This document shows positions 12,413-24,629 of a stretch of 64,000 bases of DNA, piece after piece. Position 1 is the first letter of the stretch. Every line of letters begins with the position of its first letter. Where the stretch lies: assembly GCA_039111635.1 (NCBI GenBank), contig JBCAQO010000014.1, positions 1,116,001 to 1,180,000 of the forward strand, given 5' to 3'. Below the pieces are notes generated by a model, which saw only the letters and a program-made list of their open reading frames with translations, did not search any database and had not been told where the DNA came from. Made by a program: the position numbers and the translations under genes. The stretch comes from Heterobasidion occidentale. Taxonomy: Eukaryota; Basidiomycota; Agaricomycetes; Russulales; Bondarzewiaceae.

Positions 12413-12532
12413 TGTGTATTCTGCTCCGCTGGCGGTGCTGTATCACATCGAAGTTATAAAGTCTTAACTATAGCCTTACTTATTTTCCTTGCACTCGTTC
12501 CGCGTTCACGCGCACTGTACCTCATAGACAGC

Positions 12533-13300
12533 TCACCTGGACGAATATATAAACATGTACATCAGCTCAAAGTCAATCGCTTCAAAGATGGATAGCATAT
12601 CAAATGTAATGCCGGCTTCAAATGAGCCTACGTGATAGGCAGGCCAGGTTCCTGAAATGTCTAAAGGTTCGCTAGTCTGTGCTGTAAGTCCCAGACGTAT
12701 AGACGTACAGAAGGGACAGCGACGGTAGGATGCGAGGCACAACTCAAGGCAACCGGCGGCACCCTCGAATCTGACTGGCTTTGGCGATAACGACTTGGTC
12801 CAAGTACCTCCAGATCGGTCACTGGTCATTTGGTACAAGCACTCCGGCAGCATCTTCGAACCCATACGGAGACCTGAAAAGGCGTACAGGGGATCCACGC
12901 CCTCCAGAGTAAAATTGTGGAAGCTACAATGAGGGCTATTTTCGGTGAACGTCTCTCGAGGAGACGTCAACAAAATAAAATCACACTTAATCTTAGGCGT
13001 CGATGCCGCTAGAATCTGAGTTATCAGAAGCAGGACCGATGGAGTTGGGACTTGATTGAAGAGAACATTGACAGTGGTTCAAGGGTACCTACCTGCTCTG
13101 TGGCCCCGTCAGTATCGACGATGACCATGAATTTTGAGGCTATAGGGTCGTGTACTATCTAGCATAGTGGCAGCATTCATCATCTCTTCCTTGTTGGCGA
13201 ATTCGTCGATCATCTACCTACTCACCAATAGTTTTGGACGCCAAGAACAATCAAAATCCACAGTAATGCGGTCAAAAGTGTGATATCTGTTCTCGCAAAT
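12533..13300 (-). CDS. Unidentified minus-strand gene, 5' end uncertain
   Basis: The last exon is a clean open frame of about 160 codons ending at 12533 (LLTSPRETFTENSPHCSFHN, GLRMGSKMLPECLYQMTSD). Two upstream exons splice onto it in phase: one reading IVHDPIASKFMVIVDTDGAT near 13160-13095, and one with a strong hydrophobic segment, ITLLTALLWILIVLGVQNYW, near 13300-13220. The hydrophobic segment could be a membrane anchor, but another frame through the same exon is also open. I found no convincing start codon; one may lie near 13430. It would be divergent from the SurE gene. I do not recognise the protein. The many Cys residues in the last exon may suggest a secreted product. Confidence 0.35.
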
Positions 13301-13557
13301 AGGAGGTTGCACTCATACTTTTATATGATTTCTAGTGTTGGAGGCCCTCCGCCGAGACTGCCCTTTCGAATGCGGGAAGTAGACGTGGAGTTACCAAGCG
13401 GCCTAGTAAATGACGGAAAGAGCATTTGATATTTCCCAAGATGGCGAACTGTCGGAGTTAAATTACAAGACCCGGTCCTACGTACGGTCCGGCCCCATCT
13501 TGATGGCTTCTTCAGCAAGTTATCAGTCCAGGTGCATCTCGACGACCAGTTCTCCCT

Positions 13558-15023
13558 ATGCCCTCAGAACAGCCGCGAGTCTTACTGACTGTATTTACAT
13601 TCTCCTCCAACTATCCCCTGTCGTACTGACTACTTTTGACTCTTTTCAGAACGACGATGGGCCTCCAGGTCCTGAATCACCTTACATCTATGGGCTCTAT
13701 AAACACCTCACCGAAGATCTTAGTACATCTCTCGTATTGACGGTACAACTTTGACATGTCAAATTAATCGCAAATGCAGGGTGGGATGTGAAAGTAGTCA
13801 TCCCAAGCTCCCAGAAATCGTGGATCGGTGCTGTCCTATTCCTGTTTGCTCCCAAGCTCTCCTCCTGAATTGCTGGTACGAATACAGGGAAAGCATACCA
13901 AATCAAGGATACAATCACGGGTAGATACTTCTATCCACGCGACCAGGCTGGTGAGTTATTTCACGAGCCATCATTCAATATATGACCTTTGAACACCCTC
14001 TACTCGTCTGAACAGATGGAAATGGCGATGTGTCAGATACACCAAGACCTCTTAGACCAGGAGAGCTCGCTGAATGGATATTATTAGACGGTGTGAGTCT
14101 TGACGCTCAAGACACAGCAAATGCAGATCCTGATTCAAAGTCTCAAGACACCGGCAACCTGTGCGAACATTGGTCTACACAACCTCTACAAGGGGCAGAT
14201 CGACTTGTTGGTGAGTATGGCCTATTATTCAAAGACATGCTTACTGATGTACGTATGTATGCGTCAGATCTCAGGTCCAAACCTCGGCCGCAACACGTCT
14301 GGTGCGTGAGAATTCCACATATTCAACGAGCATATTTTGAGACTTGCCCTCCTGGCTTGTGCAGCTGCCTTCGCACTTTCCTCGGGTACAATTGGCGCTG
14401 CCCTTTCTTCTTCACTCTCCCAGATTCGTTCTATTGCTCTCTCATACGGCACTGTCATCCATCCAACCCCAGAGAGTTTCTTTGATCCCGCGCACCGCCT
14501 CTCAGCACGCATCATGAAATACCTGTACGACAATTGGGGAGCTGACCCTGGAGGAATCCGCTCTGGCGAAATAGATCTTTACAACGTGAATGTGCCAATG
14601 GTCGAAGGCCTTCTCGCTTCCGAAGACCTTCCTATCTATTGGACTAAGATCTGGAGGAACACTTATGGACGACTATTCAGGGCAATCCCACAGACGAATG
14701 CTTCGGCTCGCGAAGGCGCTGGATCGGGCGCTGGGCCGGATGGCTCAGTGAAGAGTTCAACACACGTACCGTTGTCACTGCTACCAAAATCCGACGACGC
14801 GCTCGACCAAGTAGGGCATCTGATGTTCAGATTTTCTCCTGACATGGGCGGCCTTATTAATCCAGCGGAGAGTGCGCTTCCAGACGGATCGGATGGCTGG
14901 GCCATGTTGAAGGGTTGGGTGAGCGTCACACCAATGAGGGCGAGTTTTGCGGAGCCAGACTCCGCGCACGGAATTGATGCAGACGTACCTTCACAGGATA
15001 GGGTTTGGAAAATGAAGCTGTAA
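13558..15023 (+). CDS. SurE-like survival protein / 5'-nucleotidase-type phosphatase
   Basis: SurE enzymes are metal-dependent phosphatases acting on nucleoside monophosphates and related substrates. Eight exons join in phase: 13558-13590, 13650-13722, 13780-13827, 13888-13950, 14016-14092, 14148-14210, 14268-14301 and 14365-15023. The start MPSEQPRVLLTNDDGPPGPE carries the metal-binding NDDG motif across the first splice. Later blocks are SPYIYGLYKHLTE, WDVKVVIPSSQKSWIG, AEWILLDGTPATCANIGLHN, ISGPNLGRNTS (second SurE metal-site motif) and AFALSSGTIGAALSSSLSQ, then RSIALSYGTVIHPTP. No tubulin-ligase-like extension like that of yeast Pby1 follows, so this is a stand-alone SurE protein. The gene converges on the GH16 gene with about 100 bases between the stops. 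No frame break. Confidence 0.9.
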
Positions 15024-15122
15024 TTTGTTCTAAAGATAGATCCACTGAATACGTGGTTAATGTCCATAATGCCCGTGACTGGTCGTAAGGTATATACATG
15101 TATTCTCATCAGCTATCGGTCC

Positions 15123-17012
15123 CTACATCCATCCACGTATCAATGAGATCGACGCAATAAGGCCGAGCATCACCGTTGTCATTGGGCAGACACTAGTGTG
15201 GACAGCTTGGCTGGAGCTGCGACTAGTGATATTCTGCCTCCGATATACTTTCAAACTGTTGATGATCCAGGAAGCATTCTACAAAAATCTCAGTGGCGAT
15301 ATCTCGGAGACAAAAAGCATGAAACCGACCACAAAGTTGCCTGGGTCCATAATGCGATCCGAGCACGTTCCAGGGCATCCTGAGGTGGCATAAGAATTGC
15401 CAGCCCAATCGCCTGCCGAACCACGATAGAGAGGCACGAGGATTTCAAAGTAAGCTGCTGCTGAAGTTGGAGCGAAGGAGAACATACCGCAAAAGGTGAT
15501 ATCTACGCAACATGTCGTCAACAAAATGAAACAAAAGACCAAGGATGAAACGTACCAAAAATGATGGAGTGATTCACGAAGTATGTCAGGGGATCACAAT
15601 GATCGGGTGCAAGCATCGCAACGGGAGTCCCCCAGTTTGCAGGATTGGGGCTACCATCCTTAACGTCTTGAGGTACAGCAACCCTGTAGAACCCCCCTGG
15701 GAAAGAATGAGACGCAGCCCAACGACCTGCAAGATCGATCGACTTACATACTGCGATACCATCCTGATCCCACTTCATCGCGAACACTCCACCGCCCTGG
15801 CTATCGAACGTAGGGCCATAGGAGGCTCGACTCCATTCTGTGATCCCGCACCCTGGGAAGGTATCACCGCTTCCACCTTGGCAATTCAGATTTGGTTGTC
15901 CATTGGAGGACGCCTGTGATTCTGTGAGCGTGCTACCTAGCTATCTTTCTTGTATATGGCATACCACGATAGACCCGGTGAAGTTGGCTGTTGGCGTTAG
16001 TGTGCAACCTAATTCAAGTCATGAGCTACTGGGAGAGTTGTGACGTTGGCGCGATCACAAACCTGGATTTGTGTGCCATGTAACTTGATTGTGTTCGTTG
16101 TCGTGAACACCCTCGATGATGTCAATCTCGCCGGTCTGCAAATACAACACCTCAGACAGTGTTCTTCGAAGGTGCAGCAAGAATGATTAACCTCAGGCCA
16201 ATTGCCACTACCGAGAGTCCAAAATGCAGGCCAGACACCTCACGGAACGAGTCAAGCCTCAAACGAGACAATATAACAAAGATCATAAACCTACCACATC
16301 CCCAAGGAGCCCTATCAACGTCAAGGATGAAGAGACCAGTATTATACTGAGCGTAGCTCGACACTCGAACACTGATAATAATGAGCACATAGGTCCACTT
16401 GCATTAAACGTGCGCCAAACCTCTCTCGATATTGGCCAGAAGCCAGCCAGTTAGTATCGTCTCCCTTCATAATGACCTGACTATCGTTTGTCACATACGC
16501 AAGTCCGTGCGCGATTGCAGTGTCGCGATCGACATAGCTATTGTTTCGAAGTCAGATACAACTCATGGGCGATATTGGCCAAGGAATCATTACTCGACGG
16601 TTCCGCTGAATCGGTTTGTATAAGCTGTATGTGAGCAACATGATAAACGCTCCACTCACTGAGTTGGATCACTTCCATTGTAGAACGAGAAATGACTGTC
16701 CCGCGGCACTGAATATGGCATCAAGCTCACAGTAATAGATAGCACGCACTCGAAAAAATTTGTTGAGTCAAATGTATCCTGGATTATCCAAACATGATCC
16801 GTTGTTGAATTAGTGGAGTTGATGGCTAGGACGTCATAATGCCTCTTCGTGACATGTCTCGCAGAGTATGTCCCTTGAGGCCACGATCCAAGTCGCGAGG
16901 AAGACAATGTTCTATCATTAAAGATCGCATTGGACAAATCGAGGATTGTCGACGCTCTAGCTGCAGTAGCCAGCAGGAAGAAGGACCAAAGTGGAGGAAG
17001 TTTATGATACAT
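15123..17012 (-). CDS. Secreted GH16 endo-beta-glucanase
   Basis: Glycoside hydrolase family 16 enzymes of fungi cut beta-1,3(4)-glucans, including their own cell wall. Thirteen short exons splice in phase with no frame break. The N-terminus MYHKLPPLWSFFLLATAARA is a signal peptide. Later blocks are FYNGSDPTHGTVDYVDRDTA, AYVTNDSQVIMKGDDTNW, YNTGLFILDVDRAPWGCG, VWPAFWTLGSGNWPE, and the catalytic signature GEIDIIEGVHDNEHNQ near 16120. The C-terminal half reads FDSQGGGVFAMKWDQDGIAV, NPANWGTPVAMLAPDHCDP and CGDWAGNSYATSGCPGTCSD. The two catalytic Glu of EIDIIE are present. The final exon ends in a hydrophobic stretch (MTTVMLGLIASISLIRGW) after a Ser-rich segment, which would suit a GPI-anchor signal. 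Divergent from the methyltransferase gene. Confidence 0.93.
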
Positions 17013-17320
17013 GGCTGACGATGAAAGTGAGGTTGTGAGGTTATGAATACAGAGTATTTGGAAGGAATAGCGGAATGGTCAGGAAAAGATGTCTCAGGCG
17101 TTGAGCAAAGCAGAGGGCATTTGTGGGCTCTGACCTGCTCTGACAATGAGGACAAACGATGGCTTGAACTGCGCCGAACCATGACGGAAGAAAACGTTTT
17201 ACGACACATGGCAAACTTGCTCCGTGCTTAGTCAGGCAGCAGTACTCTCCCCGTACCTGACTCGGCGATCTCAACAGCTAGGCAGCCCACCGCGAGAGTC
17301 AACAGACTCTGCATGTAGCT

Positions 17321-18397
17321 ATGCTCCTGATATTATGGATTGCATCTCTGGTTCTTCTTGTGATTGTCCTTTTTCTGACGCAGAAGGGGAAGGATCCGTA
17401 CGGGACATTTCATTTAGCTCTCAACAAGGTGCACGAAGATGAAAGACATCCTCAGACGGAATGGCTTAACATGGGCTATTGGAAGGTTAGATTTCTCGAG
17501 GACTATGAAACCCACGAATGCAGGAGCGTTGATGCATTCCACAGAATACCAGGATATTTGCTGAGGCTTGCCAAGGTCTGTCTGTCTTGAGTCATGCGCA
17601 TCTAAGATATCTTAAAACCCTGCGAAGCCCTAGCATTACACTTGGTCGCCGCGGCGGCCCCTATAGCAGGGGGTCGCGTGCTGGGTATGCATCAGCTGCT
17701 GTTTTGCGCGAGATTATGATCTGACAGATTGCGCGCAGATGTTGGTCATGGTAGCGGGGACTCTCTCCTCTTGCAGCTTTCTCATCCTGCGATACCTCGA
17801 CCCAGACTTCTGTGCGGAATAACCAGCCTTTCAGCACATCATATACGCTCGAAGCAACGGGTGGAGGATTTACTGTCTTCTAATGCAAGTTTGAGAAGCC
17901 AAACACGCGTAATTCTACATCAGTGTGATGCTGTTTGTAGTGTCGATAGCGATGTGGAACACCCCTTGTCTCCATCAGCTTCTGATTCATTCACTACCAT
18001 CCTCGCACTAGACTGTGCGTATCATTTCCACACACGCTTCGACTTCCTTCGGCAAAGTTATCCTCGTTTGGCGCCAGGCGGACGGATTGCCCTTGCAGAT
18101 ATATGTTTCTCGTCAACGCCGAATAGATTCTTATCCTCCCTGTTCTCCATTATTCGCATCATGCCCAGAGAGAACATGATCACAAAAGAGCAGTACATTA
18201 GGGACCTACAAGAGATCGGATATGTTGATATCAGCGTGGAGGATATCACCGGCTGGGTGTTTCCGGGCTTTCAGAACTTTTTGGAGAAGCAAGGTGGGGC
18301 ATGGAAGTTGTTCGGTAGGATGGTTGGATGGTTGGAGAGGTGGAAGGGGCGTTTCGTGATTGTAACTGCGGCGAGACCTGTTTACCTCCTTGAATAG
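17321..18397 (+). CDS. Membrane-anchored SAM-dependent methyltransferase
   Basis: Class I methyltransferase, small-molecule type. Exons: 17321-17485, 17545-17575, 17634-17684 and 17739-18397, all in phase. Residues 1-20 (MLLILWIASLVLLVIVLFLT) form an N-terminal membrane anchor. LNMGYWK and the glycine-rich loop GGRVLDVGHGSGDSLLLQLS form the SAM-binding motif I, created only after splicing. LALDCAYHF and LAPGGRIALADICF fit motifs II and III. A C-terminal segment, MPRENMITKEQYIRDLQEIG, resembles that of sterol/ubiquinone-type methyltransferases. The acceptor substrate cannot be told. The ATG at 17321 is the start because it directly precedes the anchor. Confidence 0.85.
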
Positions 18398-18767
18398 ATG
18401 TGTGAGTATATTCAAACGCGGTGCTCTGCATGCACATCGGCTCACCCAGGATTACACCTTGCATGAAGAATACAAGTTGGCTAGAGTTCACTACCTCTCA
18501 AAGATCTCAGAGCCCAGGCAGCCGCATCTCATGCGCGTGAGTGCGCGATGTAATGTTCAACATTCAACGCCTGTACTGCCCACAAGAACAACAGAAAATC
18601 ACAGATCTTGAGAGATCCCGAGCCTTCCTGAGCGCGCCGAGGTCGCGGCCTGCCAGACCTGCCAGGCGCGATATCCGTGTATGATCACGTGCCTGAAAAT
18701 TCCTTTTCCCCGACTTGGTTTTGGCAGCAGTCACCGTTCCGTCCAACCACAAACCACTTTTCCAACT

Positions 18768-21533
18768 ATGGCGTTCGACGATTTCATCATGACCATTGAA
18801 TCTGACCAGGAGGACACAGTACCCCCTGCCGTCAAACCTGCAAAATCCCGAGTGCCTGAAGAAGAAGATGCTCAATTAAACCCAGATTTTGTCTTTGACC
18901 CTGCAGGCGACTTCCACGACGACATTCTCAATGGGGGAGCAAACCTTGCAGATTTGGTTAAGAAGGGGTCCCGCCCGGTATATTTATTTCCATTTCTGAC
19001 TCGCAATGTCTCACTGAAATCACAGGAACCGATTTCTGTTGACGATATCATTGCCAGACGGCGGCTTACGAAAAATACTGGTAAACGCAAGCGTGAAGAA
19101 GAAGAAGAAGAGGAGGAAGAAGAAGAGAGCGAACAGGAAGATGTCGATGAGGGACAAGTTTCTACTGAGGATGAAGGTGAAGAGTTGGGAGATGAGGCGA
19201 GTGAAGCCGAGGAGAGCTTGCTAGAACCTGAAGAGAACGAAGAGGATCCGGATCCTTTAGCGACGTCCGACGAAGAGGGAAGTGAACAAGACGGGTTGGG
19301 AAGCGACGACGAACAGGATGAGGAGGATTTCTCTGACGCTTCTTCATCTGCAGATGACAGTGAACCAGAGACTAAGGCGGAGAAAGCACGAAAAGCAGCC
19401 TTCTTCTCTTCGGATACTGATGTAGCGCAGACACACTCGTCCTTCCTCACCATGAATCTATCGCGTCCTGTTCTCAAAGCCCTGACCACTCTGGGTTTCC
19501 ACACCCCCACTCCCATCCAAGCTGCTACCATTCCTGTAGGTCTCCTGGGCAAGGACGTAGTTGGAAACGCTGTGACTGGTTCCGGAAAGACTGCTGCCTT
19601 CATCATCCCCATGATAGAGCGCCTTCTGTACAGAGACAAAGGCAAAGGGGCTGCCGCTACGCGCTGCCTTGTTCTTGTTCCTACGAGGGAACTCGCCGTT
19701 CAGTGCTACGAAGTCGGCAAAAAACTTGCGGCCCATACGGATATACAACTCTGCCTTATTGTCGGTGCGTTATTATTATTTTGCTCATGATCCCAATTGA
19801 CCAACAGCATGGCTTCAGGTGGACTGTCTTTGAAAGCTCAGGAGGTGGCACTACGAGCTCGACCAGACATCGTTATCGCGACCCCCGGCCGTCTTATTGA
19901 CCATATCCGCAATTCTCCGACATTCACACTCGATGCCCTTGACGTTCTCGTTCTCGACGAAGCAGATCGTATGTTGTCAGATGGTTTCGCAGACGAGCTC
20001 GCCGAAATTATCAAATCTTGTCCCACATCTCGCCAAACCATGCTGTTCTCGGCAACAATGACGGATTCCGTCGACGAACTTGTCAAAATGTCTCTCAACA
20101 AGCCCGTTCGCCTGTTTGTTGATCCACGACGCAGTACTGCTCGTGGACTCACACAGGAATTTGTTCGTGTCCGCGCCGGGAAGGAAACCGACAGGACAGC
20201 TATTCTTGTAGCATTATGCAAACGGACCTTCAAAACTGGTGTACTTATCTTCTTCAGAAGTAAAAAGCTGGCGCATCAAATTCGTATCGTTTTCAGTTTG
20301 TTAGGGATGTCGTGCGAAGAATTGCATGGTGATTTGACACAGGAACAGGTGTGGAATATGTGCGTTTAAAAATGCTTTGGATTTTTCAATAACTTCTTCC
20401 GTAATTCCTAGCGCCTGAGATCTCTTCAGCTTTTTCGCGATAATGCTGTGGATTTCTTGATGGCGACGGACTTAGCTTCCCGCGGTCTCGATATCAAAGG
20501 CATCGAGACTGTGATCAATTTCGACATGCCTGGACAGCTCCCTCTCTATTTACATCGTGTGGGCCGAACAGCGCGCGCTGGCAAGAAGGGTCGGTACGTG
20601 CTCTCCTTTCAGAGATTGCATGAAATGTTCAAAACTTCTACAGTTCCGTAACCCTTGTTGGGGAAGCCGACAGAAAAATACTTAAAGCTGCGATCAAGCA
20701 CGCATCAAAGGCGGATCAGGTCCGACATCGTACGGTTCCTCCTGAGGTTATATCAAAATGGTCAAAAAAGCTTGAGTCTCTGACGAAAGAAGTTGCGGGG
20801 GTTCTTCAAGACGAGAAAGAAGAAAAGCATGTAAGGTGTGATCATTTGAATACTGAAAGTTAAATTAACCGCTTTATCCAGATTCGGAAAGCAGAGATGG
20901 AGCTCAAGAAGGGGCAGAATATGATTGAGCACGAAGATGAAATATACTCGAGACCTGCCCGTACATGGTTTCAGTCCAGCTCGGACAAGCAAAAAGCTTC
21001 AGGTTCGTTTTGTTTTATTCCAACGTACGAACCGCATCATTAGACCGGTATTCAGATCTCAGCAAGCTTCAATACCAATCCAAATCGTCTGCCCCTAATC
21101 AAGACAAGGCGAACCTCGATACTGTCAAAGTAAGCAGGCTTCACTTTCATATGCTGCCAGTTCTCACTATTTGACATAGCCTAAGCGTGACAAATTCTCT
21201 GGCCTTACTCGGCGAGTCAAACGGAGAAAAATGGCTTTAGAAGAGGAGAAAGAAGAGGGCGACCGCAAGGTCGTGGATGCTGCCATACGTGCAGCAAAGA
21301 AGGCCTCCCGACCAGCGAAGATTGGGGTTCCTGTCCAACAAAATGCGAATCGATCCAAGAAGGCAAAGCGGAAGACCAAGGTGACTTCTCATGGTAGTGT
21401 GTTCAGCAGGGATATGGAGCAGAGAAGTAACCGAGGTGAGGGTGTTCGTGCCAAGAAAGGCGACGCAGTGGCAGGTATGAACAAGGGCGGGAAGCGCAAG
21501 AGCAAGAGCGTGGGCAAGGGCAGGGGCAAATAG
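18768..21533 (+). CDS. DRS1: DEAD-box RNA helicase DRS1 (DDX27)
   Basis: Nucleolar ATP-dependent RNA helicase for 60S subunit assembly. Exons: 18768-18977, 19026-19764, 19819-20348, 20412-20593, 20644-20830, 20882-21002, 21056-21129 and 21180-21533. Together they give about 798 residues, the usual length, with no frame break. An acidic N-terminal region (E/D runs near 19095-19370) precedes the helicase core: [17 protein letters not shown] (Q motif), [10 protein letters not shown] (I), VPTRELAVQ (Ia), [12 protein letters not shown] (Ib), [11 protein letters not shown] (II, DEAD), LFSATMTD (III), LIFFRSKK (IV), [13 protein letters not shown] (V) and [13 protein letters not shown] (VI). The C-terminus is Lys/Arg-rich, as in the family. 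In exon 3 the acceptor at 19818 was preferred to one 14 bases upstream because it restores [10 protein letters not shown]. Confidence 0.95.
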
Positions 21534-22195
21534 GGGGCTCTTATCAACGCTGTTGTATTGTGCACATGAGTAGAGGTCAGTTGGGCTCTGACCAGATTCC
21601 ATCCACCAGGACGGACGTCATACTATTCACCGAGGTAGGCTTGTCTCTCGATGAAGCCTGGCCAAACCGTCGTGAATAGCGAAGAAAGCGTGACCATGCC
21701 ATTTGAGAACACAGGACAAACTTGCCTGTCTCTAGTAATCGATGAATCCCTTTTCGTGCCCATCAGAATGAAACAGAACTGCAAAACCCTTCTGGCTGTT
21801 GATGTGGAACTAAAATTTCCGAGCATGATGAAGGCTTGACCGGGCCCGGCTTGGCCCGACGCCCCTCCAACGCCGCATGTTGATCCCAGCCAGTTGATAG
21901 CCGCTCGGCGCTCAGCGCTGACAGGCGCTATTCACTTGTACTCAACAACGCTTCCTACCTTGACGATTCTTCGTGAACTGTTACGCAAAAGCACGGCGGG
22001 CCGTTGTCGTTCTGTACATGTTCTCGCAATCGATCTCATGTTGTCCCACTGACCACCGCTCGAGCGGACCGACCTTCCGCTCGTCAGAAGTGGCAACATA
22101 TAAGGGAGGACGGCGTTGACTCTTCATCATCGTCCCTAGTCTGTGCAACACCCCCATACGATTTATTTCTCCCACTTGCTCAGGACGCGTCCAAG
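21534..22195. other. Intergenic interval
   Basis: About 660 bases between two plus-strand genes. No coding, RNA or repeat feature recognised. It must hold the DRS1 terminator and the dehydrogenase promoter. Confidence 0.5.
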
Positions 22196-23493
22196 ATGGC
22201 ACCTCGTGTAATGATCTGCGGTATGCATTTCAGGCTTCAAATATCTATTTGGAATCTGAAATGCTAATGACTTCTATCTGAATCACATCATGCAGGTGAT
22301 ATCGTCTGGGCACACGACGAAGTGAGGGAGCTGTTCGATGGCGTTGCGGATGTGGTTGTGAGCAGACCTTTACTTGCATCATGGCATGCGGGATATTCTA
22401 ACAAAAGCACTGCAGCGAATGGACTCACCCAACCGCGCGGATTTTTTGTCTGGATCGGCCCTGGGGGAAAGTACGAAGGCACCGTCGCCGTATACCGCCA
22501 CAATTCATCTGCAGATAGGATCGGTGTTTTCGATGGACAGATCATTGATGCACTAGCACCGACCGTCAAGTGGATCGCACACAATGGTGCTGGATACGAT
22601 CAGATTGATGTCGTTGCATGCAAGGCGCGAGGCAAGACCCTTCCTACTTCCAACACATGCCTCTCAGCTCAACTTTGAAGTCGCGCGTCTACTTTTGTGA
22701 CAGGTATCATCGTTTCGAACACCCCTGGGGCAGTCGACGATGCAACTGCTACGACCGCCCTGTATCTGATGATTTCCTCGCTTCGCCAGTTCGCGAAGGC
22801 CGAACGCAACTTGCGGTCTGATAACTGGAAATCCGGGCTCTCGTCTGCTGTCCAGCACGATCTTACAGGTCGGACACTGGCGGTGCTCGGGCTTGGTGGT
22901 ATTGGATTCCGGCTCGCAGAGCTGGCGCACGCGTTTCCGATGCGCATCATCTACCATTCACGTTCACGCGTCGCGAACGCGCCGGAGTGGTGTGAATACT
23001 TCAGCTCGGACCGGCTCGACGAGTTCTGGACCTCGCGGATGTGCTGAGTGTACACGTACCCCTGCGAAAGGAGACAGAGGGCCTTGTTGGAGAAGAGATG
23101 ATCAGAAAGCTGAAGAAGGGTTCGATCATCGTTAACACCGCACGAGGAAAGGTGATAGATGAGATGGCGATGATCAGGGCGCTCGAAGATGGCCATGTAC
23201 GCACCTCGTCGTCTTTTCATTTCACACGAAATCTGACGACTGGGTATCTTCCATCATCTATACGTCGAACAGCTCGGTGCTGTTGGATTGGACGTATTCC
23301 CTGACGAGCCCGTCGTAAACCCGCGCCTTCTCGACTTTCCGAATGCGACGCTGCTCCCTCACATGGGAACTGAGACGCAAGATCGCAGCGCAAGATGGAG
23401 GTCCGCGCGCTCACGAACATCAAAGATTACTTATCAAAGGGCAAAGGATCGGACGTCGTGCCAGAGCTAAAGGAGCTGGCAGCGAAGTTATGA
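22196..23493 (+). CDS. D-isomer-specific 2-hydroxyacid dehydrogenase, with two frame breaks
   Basis: NAD(P)-dependent reduction of a 2-keto acid to a D-2-hydroxy acid. Exon 1, 22196-22220, is MAPRVMICG. Exon 2 begins at 22296. The next intron begins with GC (GCAAGA near 22632) and ends at about 22704, so this is a GC-AG intron. A further intron lies near 23197-23271. The Rossmann motif LAVLGLGGIGFRLAEL is intact. IIVNTARGKVID holds the catalytic Arg, GLDVFPDEPVVNP the Glu, and LLPHMGTET the His. The frame breaks near 23026 (between RLDEF and ADVLSVHVPLRKET) and near 23388 (after GTETQD, before KMEVRALTNIKDYLSKG). Each is repaired by one added base, after which the protein runs to the stop at 23491. 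The substrate is unknown. Confidence 0.85.
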
Positions 23494-24629
23494 GCAGAAC
23501 GCATGTTCACTTGTCTTAATGTAGCCAATACCATCTTTTTCCATGTTCTAGATTCCCTAGAAGCCTTTCGCAGGTTGTTTCTGCTCATCTTTGAGCACAT
23601 ATGCGTAGAGGAGAACGGCAGAATCAAAGCCGCCTCCAGAACTCGAAAGCCTCTGACGTAGAGCGATTACATAAATCTACCTCCTCTTCAACGGGACAGG
23701 ACTTGTGGTCTACCACAACGCAAATTTGCATTGTTCAAAATAATCCTAGCCCAGATTACTCTAGTCCTCGAAACACCAAAGCCGAGTCACCATAAGCACT
23801 CGTGGCAACGCCTATAAAACGGTCAGCGAGCCTCACCCAGTGCGCACCGGTGCAACGAGGATTTTCCACCTGCTCATTTTATTGTACACCCTCTTCATTT
23901 GAATGGAAACAAGCCGCCATTTGTTCACAAGCATGGGAGCCGACTGCGGGTGCAAGGATCGGAACATAAAGGTGAGGGTTCAACTAGCAGCTTCCATGTC
24001 AAGGCTCTGTGCCGGAATCTGCGCGGCTGCATTGTGCACAGGGCTGAACTGTCGGGAGTGGGGCACGTCTTGAAACGCCATCCATCGTTGAAGGCTTCCT
24101 CAGCATCTTCGGAAACCTTTTCGAGCAATGTCGCAGCCTGGAGAGGCTCGGGAGACACGGGGCGTCGAGACTGGCACCCTGTGATTATAGTCCGAGGGCG
24201 TTTAGGTGCAGTTGTTAGTACGTCAAATGGCTTCCACTGCAGCCACGCCCTGATGTTCGCATGCGGAGCCATGGATACGCTCTATTTTTGTGCTTTTATG
24301 CTCGAAGCTCATCCTCCTTCACCCCACCATAGACGATGCAGGTGCAGGGAGCCTATAAAACAATATCCCTTCCTTTCACAACATCCGCAGTAGACCTTGT
24401 TCACGATGCATATCGTCGTCTGACGCACGAGCAGCTCCATCTCTTTTGCACCGTTCGCTTGTTGTCTACTGCTGGCACCGATGCTGAGCTATCCTCGAGA
24501 CTGGCGCATCACGACATCCATCTATACACCTTTCCTTCTTCGCCTTACCCGGCGAATGAATTCAACGTACCACAGGAACCGCATCATCTCTCAGTCACCG
24601 AGACGAAACCCAGCGATGGATCAACCACA
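23494..24629. promoter_or_regulatory. Promoter and leader of the F-box/ankyrin-like gene
   Basis: TATAAAA boxes occur at about 23813 and at 24354. The second lies about 275 bases upstream of the chosen start codon at 24630, so a leader of roughly 240 bases would result. That leader contains upstream ATGs, among them a five-codon frame at about 24405 (MHIVV) and a 74-codon frame from 24481 that overlaps the main start. A frame of 164 codons at 23899-24393 has no recognisable domain and lies across the second TATA box, so I do not call it. Confidence 0.4.

Noticed and set aside
23899..24393. 164-codon plus-strand frame
   Set aside because: Crosses a TATA box and the leader of the next gene; no domain.
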